A DNA stretch of 64,000 bases from Flavobacterium cutihirudinis (lineage in GTDB: Bacteria > Bacteroidota > Bacteroidia > Flavobacteriales > Flavobacteriaceae): assembly GCF_003385895.1 (NCBI RefSeq), contig NZ_QRDQ01000009.1, forward strand, positions 620,001 to 684,000, in the 5' to 3' direction. Both the position numbers and the translations under genes were made by a program. Below are positions 59,313 to 64,000 of the stretch, piece after piece (within the stretch, counting starts at the first letter, position 1; every line of letters starts with the position of its first letter). The notes below the pieces were generated by a model. The model was not told the origin of the DNA, did no database searches, and saw only the letters and a program-made list of their open reading frames with translations.

Positions 59313-60642
59313 TCAATTAATGCTCTTTGGAGTTTTCTTTATAGGAATATCTTCATTAGAAGCACAAGAAAAAACAAGTTTAACCTTAGACGAAGCCGTA
59401 AAACTGGCTTGGGAAAAAAGTAGTGAATCTTCACTTGCCAATTCTAAGGTAAACTCAAAAAAATATGAATTGCAAACTGCAAAAGACAGTCAGTATCCTG
59501 ATCTTAAATTGTCGTCACAATATCAATATTTTCCAACAGCAAACATTCACATGGAATCACAATCTAGTGATAATTCTTCTGATGGTTCTGCCGGAGCTGC
59601 TCCAAAAATGAATCAAGTTGTTTTTGCTCAAGCGGGAGTTACAATGCCACTTTTTTCTGGATTTAAAATTCAGAATAATGTTGACCTTCGTAATAATATG
59701 TACTTGGCAGAAAGTGCTAGTGCAGTAAAAACTAAAGAAGATGTTGCTTTACGTACGGTACAGTATTATACCAACTTATATAAAGCACAAAAAAGTCTTG
59801 AATTATTAGAGGAAAACAAAAAAAGTACACAACAACGTGTAACCGATTTTATTGAATTGGAGAAAAACGGAATCATTCCAAAAAATGACCTTTTAAAAGC
59901 GCAATTGCAACTTTCGAGAGTTCAATTATTGGTTGATGAAGCTAAAAATAATGTGAGTATTACAAATTATTATTTGGTAACCCTTCTTAAAATGGATCCA
60001 AATACTAAAATTGTTGTTAATGAAGCTGATTTAACGAAGTTTGAGCCTCGTGTTTTACAATCTGATACGCAAATTGCATTAGAAAACAGAAAAGATTTAG
60101 AGTCTGTTCGCTTACAAAGTAAAGCTAGCGAAAACAATATAAAGATTGCAAAAAGCAGCTACTATCCTTCAATTGTTCTTTTAGGTGGTTACGCTTTATT
60201 AGATGTTAAAAACTTTGTAAATGCTACCAATTTAACCAATGTTGGAGTTGGTCTTTCTTACGATTTGTCTGGTTTAATAAAAAACAGCAACAATGTTAAA
60301 GCGGCTGAAAGCAAATCTGAAGAAGTTAAACATTCTGAAGAAATTTTGACCGACCATATTAAAGTACAAGTTCAAAAAGCAGCTGAAGATTATGATTTAG
60401 CGATTAGTCAAGATGCAGTTTTTGAACAAGCTGTGGCTCAAGCATCTGAAAATTACCGTCTTGTAAAAGATAAGTACGATAACGGTTTATCAGATACAAA
60501 TGATTTACTTGAAGCAGATGTAGATCAATTAAGTACACAAATTAACAAAGCATTATCAAAAGCCAATATCATTCAGAAGTATTATGAATTGCTTACGGCA
60601 ACAGGACAAATTTCACAATCATTCAATCTTTCTAAAATATAA
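59302..60642 (+). CDS. TolC family outer-membrane efflux protein
   Basis: A 446-residue protein with a signal peptide (MKISQLMLFGVFFIGISSLEAQ), two OEP repeats, and DNGLSDTNDLLEADVDQLST in the second. Its ATG at 59302 lies within the end of the tetR frame. It is the outer-membrane duct of the TetR-controlled pump. It is only distantly similar to the TolC-type gene at 4376. Confidence 0.88.
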   Translation: MKISQLMLFGVFFIGISSLEAQEKTSLTLDEAVKLAWEKSSESSLANSKVNSKKYELQTAKDSQYPDLKLSSQYQYFPTANIHMESQSSDNSSDGSAGAAPKMNQVVFAQAGVTMPLFSGFKIQNNVDLRNNMYLAESASAVKTKEDVALRTVQYYTNLYKAQKSLELLEENKKSTQQRVTDFIELEKNGIIPKNDLLKAQLQLSRVQLLVDEAKNNVSITNYYLVTLLKMDPNTKIVVNEADLTKFEPRVLQSDTQIALENRKDLESVRLQSKASENNIKIAKSSYYPSIVLLGGYALLDVKNFVNATNLTNVGVGLSYDLSGLIKNSNNVKAAESKSEEVKHSEEILTDHIKVQVQKAAEDYDLAISQDAVFEQAVAQASENYRLVKDKYDNGLSDTNDLLEADVDQLSTQINKALSKANIIQKYYELLTATGQISQSFNLSKI

Positions 60643-60654
60643 TCGATAGCTCTC

Positions 60655-61734
60655 ATGGAAAAGAAAAAGACAAATAAAAAATTCATCATCATACTAACCG
60701 TTTTGGTTTTAGTGGGAGGAACTTACGGAATATCAAAATACTTACACTCTCAGGCACACGAAGAAACGGATGATGCTCAAATCGAGAAAAAAATGAATCC
60801 TATTATTCCTAGAGTTTCAGGATACATTAGTAAAGTTTATGTGAAAGATAATGATTTTGTAAAAAAAGGAGATACTTTGTTTACAATCGACAAGAGAGAT
60901 TATCAGTTGAAGATTGATGAAGCAAATGCAGCATTATTAGGAGCTGAAAGCCAATATGAAGCAGCAAAAGCAGATATTGGAAGTGCTAACGCAAGTATTT
61001 CTGTTTCTGATGCTCAAATGAGATCTGCAAGCGGTTCTATCGAAAGCGCTAAAATTAGATTGAGACAGCTTACAAACGATTACAACCGTTATAATAATTT
61101 GTATAAAACGCACACAATTACAAAACAACAATATGAGCAGGCTTTAACAGCAAAAGAAGAAGCTGAAAATCAAGTGCGTGTTTTGGAACAACAACAAAGA
61201 GCAAGTTCTTACCAAAAATCGGTTATCGAATCTAAATCTAAAGCTTCTGATAAACAAACTGAAGTGGCAGCAGCTAATATTAAAAGAGCTAAAACAATGT
61301 TGGACGTAGCGCATTTAAATCTTACTTATACTGTAGTAACTGCAGCGATCGACGGTCAGGTTTCTAAAGTTGATATTCAGCCAGGACAATTAGTTCAACC
61401 AGGACAATCTTTATTTTATATTATTAATAACAACGAAGCTTGGGTTGTAGCAAACTTCAAAGAAACACAATTAAACAAAATGGTTGTGGGACAAAAAGTA
61501 AGCTTAAAAGTTGATGCTTATCCAAACTATGAATTCAAAGGAATTGTAACTTCATTTTCGCCTGCTACAGGATCTCGTTTTTCATTATTACCTCCTGATA
61601 ATGCAACAGGAAACTTCGTAAAAACAATTCAGAGATTACCTGTAAAAATTAGTTTAGATCCTTCAAACGATCCTGAAAAAGTAAAATTATTACGCCCAGG
61701 AATGAATGTAGATGTAGACGTACATTTGAAATAA
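60655..61734 (+). CDS. HlyD/EmrA family periplasmic adaptor
   Basis: A 359-residue adaptor. A membrane anchor lies at about residues 8-26 (KFIIILTVLVLVGGTYGI), then ETDDAQIEKKMNPIIPRVSG, IDKRDYQLKIDEANAALLGA, a long coiled-coil hairpin of about 130 residues rich in Ala, Ser and Gln, and TAAIDGQVSKVDIQPGQLV, ending TGNFVKTIQRLPVKISLDP. Start 12 bp after TolC and 5 bp before the MFS gene. Confidence 0.9.
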   Translation: MEKKKTNKKFIIILTVLVLVGGTYGISKYLHSQAHEETDDAQIEKKMNPIIPRVSGYISKVYVKDNDFVKKGDTLFTIDKRDYQLKIDEANAALLGAESQYEAAKADIGSANASISVSDAQMRSASGSIESAKIRLRQLTNDYNRYNNLYKTHTITKQQYEQALTAKEEAENQVRVLEQQQRASSYQKSVIESKSKASDKQTEVAAANIKRAKTMLDVAHLNLTYTVVTAAIDGQVSKVDIQPGQLVQPGQSLFYIINNNEAWVVANFKETQLNKMVVGQKVSLKVDAYPNYEFKGIVTSFSPATGSRFSLLPPDNATGNFVKTIQRLPVKISLDPSNDPEKVKLLRPGMNVDVDVHLK

Positions 61735-61739
61735 TATAA

Positions 61740-63329
61740 ATGGCAACAGCAGTACAAGCAGACGACGATTTAGTAGAATACGGCTACAGACGTGTGATCA
61801 TTACGATTACGGCAGTACTTTGTGCATTGCTGGAAATTGTAGATACTACGATTGTAAACGTAGCGCTGACAGATATGCGAGGAAGCCTTGGTGCAACCCT
61901 GACTGATGTGGCGTGGGTAATTACAGCATACGCAATTGCGAATGTTATTGTAATTCCGATGACGAGCTGGCTATCGCAGCAATTTGGACGACGTAATTAT
62001 TTTGTGGCTTCGATCATAATTTTTACCGTCTGCTCCTTTTTGTGTGGTAATGCCACAAATATTTGGGAACTTGTAGCCTTCCGATTCGTACAAGGTATGG
62101 GTGGTGGAGCGCTACTTGTAACAGCCCAAACGATTATTACAGAAAGTTATCCTGTTGCAAAACGTGGAATGGCTCAAGCTATTTACGGAATGGGTGTAAT
62201 TGTTGGTCCAACTCTTGGTCCGCCATTGGGAGGATATTTAGTAGATAATTATTCTTGGCCTTATATTTTCTATATCAATATTCCATTAGGGATTATTGCT
62301 ACAATTTTGGCTTTAACTTTTGTTAGAAGTCCGAAATACGGAGAAAAATTAAAAGCCAATCAGGTAGACTGGTGGGGAATTATTTTGTTGAGTACTTTTA
62401 TTGGATCTTTACAATTCGTATTGGAACACGGACAACAAGACGACTGGTTTAATGATTCTTTAATTGTTACACTAAGTGTTGTAACGGTTCTTGGATTGGT
62501 ATTATTTATATGGAGAGAGCTTACTTATAAACATCCAATCGTAAACTTAAGCGTTCTAAAAGATGGAAATTTAAGAATCGGGACTGTAATGTGTTTCATT
62601 CTTGGTTTTGGTTTATATGGCTCAACATTAATTATCCCAATTTACACGCAATCTATTTTAGGATGGACAGCAACTGATGCAGGATTATTATTAATTCCGG
62701 GATCTATCACAACGGCTATTATGATGCCATTTGTTGGAAATATGATTCAGAAAGGTGTGCCACAAGGTTATATGGTTGGAGTAGGATTTTTAATTTTCTT
62801 CTTCTTTACCTTTATGATGTACAGCCGAATGACTCCAGATACTGGTGTAGAACATATGTACTGGCCATTAATCTTAAGAGGAATTGGTTTAGGATTACTA
62901 TTTGTACCTATTACAACACTGTCGCTTTCTACTTTGAAAGGAAAACAAATTGGTGAAGGTGCTGCCTTTACCGGAATGATGAGACAGTTGGGTGGTTCTT
63001 TTGGTATTGCTATTATTACCACTTTTATAACACGTTTTAGCCAATCTCACAGAGTAGATCTAATCAATAATTTAGATCCAGCCAAATTTGAAGTGCAGCA
63101 ACGTCTTGCAGGAATGCAACACGCTTTTATGGCAAAAGGTTATAGTGCAGATGTTGCTTTAAAGAAAGCCTATCAAGCTATCGACTATTCTATAATGAAG
63201 CAAAGTACTGTAATGGCTTATATGGATATCTTCCTTTATTTAGGAATTATGTTTTTATGTTGTATACCGATTATTCTCTTTATCAAAAAAGGGAAGAACA
63301 AAATTAGTGCAGCCGACGCAATGCATTAA
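61740..63329 (+). CDS. MFS transporter, DHA2/EmrB-QacA family
   Basis: A 529-residue permease with 14 membrane segments. Motif D1-like EIVDTTIVNVALTDMRGSLG, motif A QQFGRRNYFVAS and motif C GVIVGPTLGPPLGGYLVDN are well kept, as in EmrB. It is a proton-driven drug exporter working with the adaptor and TolC-like protein of the same operon. The QPGQ-type adaptor match fits EmrA-EmrB-TolC. It is followed by a terminator. Confidence 0.93.
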   Translation: MATAVQADDDLVEYGYRRVIITITAVLCALLEIVDTTIVNVALTDMRGSLGATLTDVAWVITAYAIANVIVIPMTSWLSQQFGRRNYFVASIIIFTVCSFLCGNATNIWELVAFRFVQGMGGGALLVTAQTIITESYPVAKRGMAQAIYGMGVIVGPTLGPPLGGYLVDNYSWPYIFYINIPLGIIATILALTFVRSPKYGEKLKANQVDWWGIILLSTFIGSLQFVLEHGQQDDWFNDSLIVTLSVVTVLGLVLFIWRELTYKHPIVNLSVLKDGNLRIGTVMCFILGFGLYGSTLIIPIYTQSILGWTATDAGLLLIPGSITTAIMMPFVGNMIQKGVPQGYMVGVGFLIFFFFTFMMYSRMTPDTGVEHMYWPLILRGIGLGLLFVPITTLSLSTLKGKQIGEGAAFTGMMRQLGGSFGIAIITTFITRFSQSHRVDLINNLDPAKFEVQQRLAGMQHAFMAKGYSADVALKKAYQAIDYSIMKQSTVMAYMDIFLYLGIMFLCCIPIILFIKKGKNKISAADAMH

Positions 63330-63354
63330 TAATAATAATTTTATAATACGCAGA

Positions 63355-63392
63355 AACGCCGAATTCTCAATTGAATTCGGCGTTTATTTTTT
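63355..63392 (+). terminator. Terminator of the TetR efflux operon
   Basis: AACGCCGAATTC and GAATTCGGCGTT form a perfect stem around TCAATT, followed by TATTTTTT. Confidence 0.88.
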
Positions 63393-63643
63393 ATAGTCGC
63401 AGTTCTCAGTCTCAGTTTTCAGTTTTCAGTTTATAAACTTTTGTGCTCTTTGCGGTTAAAGAACTTAGGAATTTAGAATCTTTTTATTTCATCTCTTCAG
63501 GGATTGAAATCCCTGCCTACAATATGTACCGAGCCTTCAGCTCTCTAATAGAAAACCTTAGAACCTTAGTTTCTTAGCGGCTTAGAATCTTTTAAAAAAA
63601 CCTCTGAACCTTTGTCACTTTGCCCCTTTGTAACTTAAAAAAA
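63393..63643. repeat. Intergenic repeat block between MFS and yaaA
   Basis: The 251-bp gap is almost entirely short-unit repeats: TCTCAGTTTTCAG-type units (63402-63433), CTTTGCGGTTAAAG, a small palindrome CAGGGATTGAAATCCCTG near 63500, CTTAGAACCTTAGTTTCTTAG octamers near 63550 and CTTTGTCACTTTGCCCCTTTG near 63610. No gene. Confidence 0.7.
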
Positions 63644-64000
63644 TCATCTTGTAAAAACCAAATGATTTCCTTTTGAAAGATTCGCATCAAACTGATATCC
63701 TTCGTAATTGAAACCTTTTAAATCATCAATCGTTTCAGCGTTGGTATCAATAATATAACGCACCATCATACCTCTCGCCTTTTTCGCAAAGAAACTGATC
63801 ATTTTTAGTTTTCCGTCTTTATAATCTTTAAAGTCCGGAGTAATTACCGGCACTTTTAAAGCTTTTACATCAACAGCAGAAAAATATTCATTACTTGCCA
63901 AATTGACAAACAACTCGCCTTTTTTCAATTCCTTGTTTAATGCTTTTGTTACTGTTGGTTTCCAAAATTCATGAAGGTTTTTAGATTCTCCAACCGGCAT
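63644..64000 (-). CDS. yaaA: Peroxide stress protein YaaA, C-terminal part (cut by window edge)
   Basis: The visible 118 residues match the C-terminal half of YaaA (DUF328): NLHEFWKPTVTKALNKELKK, VNLASNEYFSAVDVKALKVP, KMISFFAKKARGMMVRYIID and a final YQFDANLSKGNHLVFTR. The full protein is about 255 residues; the N-terminal half lies beyond 64000, and the Met at the edge is internal. YaaA protects DNA and proteins from hydrogen-peroxide damage by lowering free iron in other bacteria. Confidence 0.87.
   Translation of the reverse strand: MPVGESKNLHEFWKPTVTKALNKELKKGELFVNLASNEYFSAVDVKALKVPVITPDFKDYKDGKLKMISFFAKKARGMMVRYIIDTNAETIDDLKGFNYEGYQFDANLSKGNHLVFTR

Noticed and set aside
1..64000. tRNA, rRNA, prophage, insertion sequence or integrative element
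   Set aside because: I saw no cloverleaf with conserved T-loop, no integrase or transposase, and no phage structural genes; the accessory region at 8802-16849 has no visible boundary repeats.

Overview
The window looks like chromosomal DNA of a Flavobacterium-type member of the Bacteroidota. The evidence is AT-rich sequence with A-rich leaders instead of strong Shine-Dalgarno sites, many matches to the Bacteroidota -7 promoter element TAnnTTTG, Flavobacteriaceae-type lipoproteins, cydAB and YeeE/rhodanese genes, and many short dispersed palindromes and 7- or 8-bp periodic spacers of the kind common in Flavobacterium. I see no tRNA, rRNA, CRISPR array, prophage or intact insertion sequence. 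Two genes run off the ends: an AI-2E family transporter on the left and YaaA on the right.

Layout. 1-5716 (minus): a TolC/HlyD/MFS efflux operon followed by an ion channel and the AI-2E transporter. 6165-8801: an L,D-transpeptidase and an unknown membrane protein. 8802-16849: an accessory region holding a 5' leader that can fold into nested helices plus a pseudoknot, a 64-residue surface-type lipoprotein, a TPR histidine kinase, a response regulator and about a dozen small secreted or membrane proteins (DUF4236, Excalibur, TerB-like, VWA, DUF4177-like, YidD-like, KTSC). Three promoters here share a CGGA-NN-TCCG dyad 22-23 bp upstream of the -7 element, which suggests one regulon. 17084-20321: a GH1 beta-glucosidase, a small membrane protein, and a 5'-nucleotidase divergent from a DeoR regulator. 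20390-26199 (minus): an RND efflux operon. 26376-34829: exported proteins, a GNAT enzyme, an ACT protein, an esterase, an M1 peptidase, a GapN-type dehydrogenase and a rhodanese.

35180-44300 reads as a sulfur and respiration island: a Crp/Fnr regulator, a TauE/SafE exporter, cytochrome bd (cydAB), an MBL-fold/double-rhodanese protein and two YeeE/YedE proteins. A 14-bp site with FNR geometry occurs before both tauE and the MBL-rhodanese gene. 45233-46929 is a MarR, nitroreductase, YceI operon with two palindromic operators laid over its promoter elements. 47130-48410 is a secreted beta-helix protein.

48508-57773 is a complete tryptophan pathway (trpE, G, D, C, F, B, A) preceded by a leader peptide with three consecutive Trp codons and a terminator, with unrelated small genes between the trp genes. 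58624-63329 is a TetR-controlled TolC/HlyD/MFS efflux operon with two tandem palindromic operators. The window therefore holds three tripartite efflux pumps. Intergenic DNA carries several dispersed repeat families: CTTAGNNN octamers, heptamer arrays, ACCAT-bounded inverted repeats, paired palindromes, and three copies of a structured element that may be a Flavo-1-type RNA.
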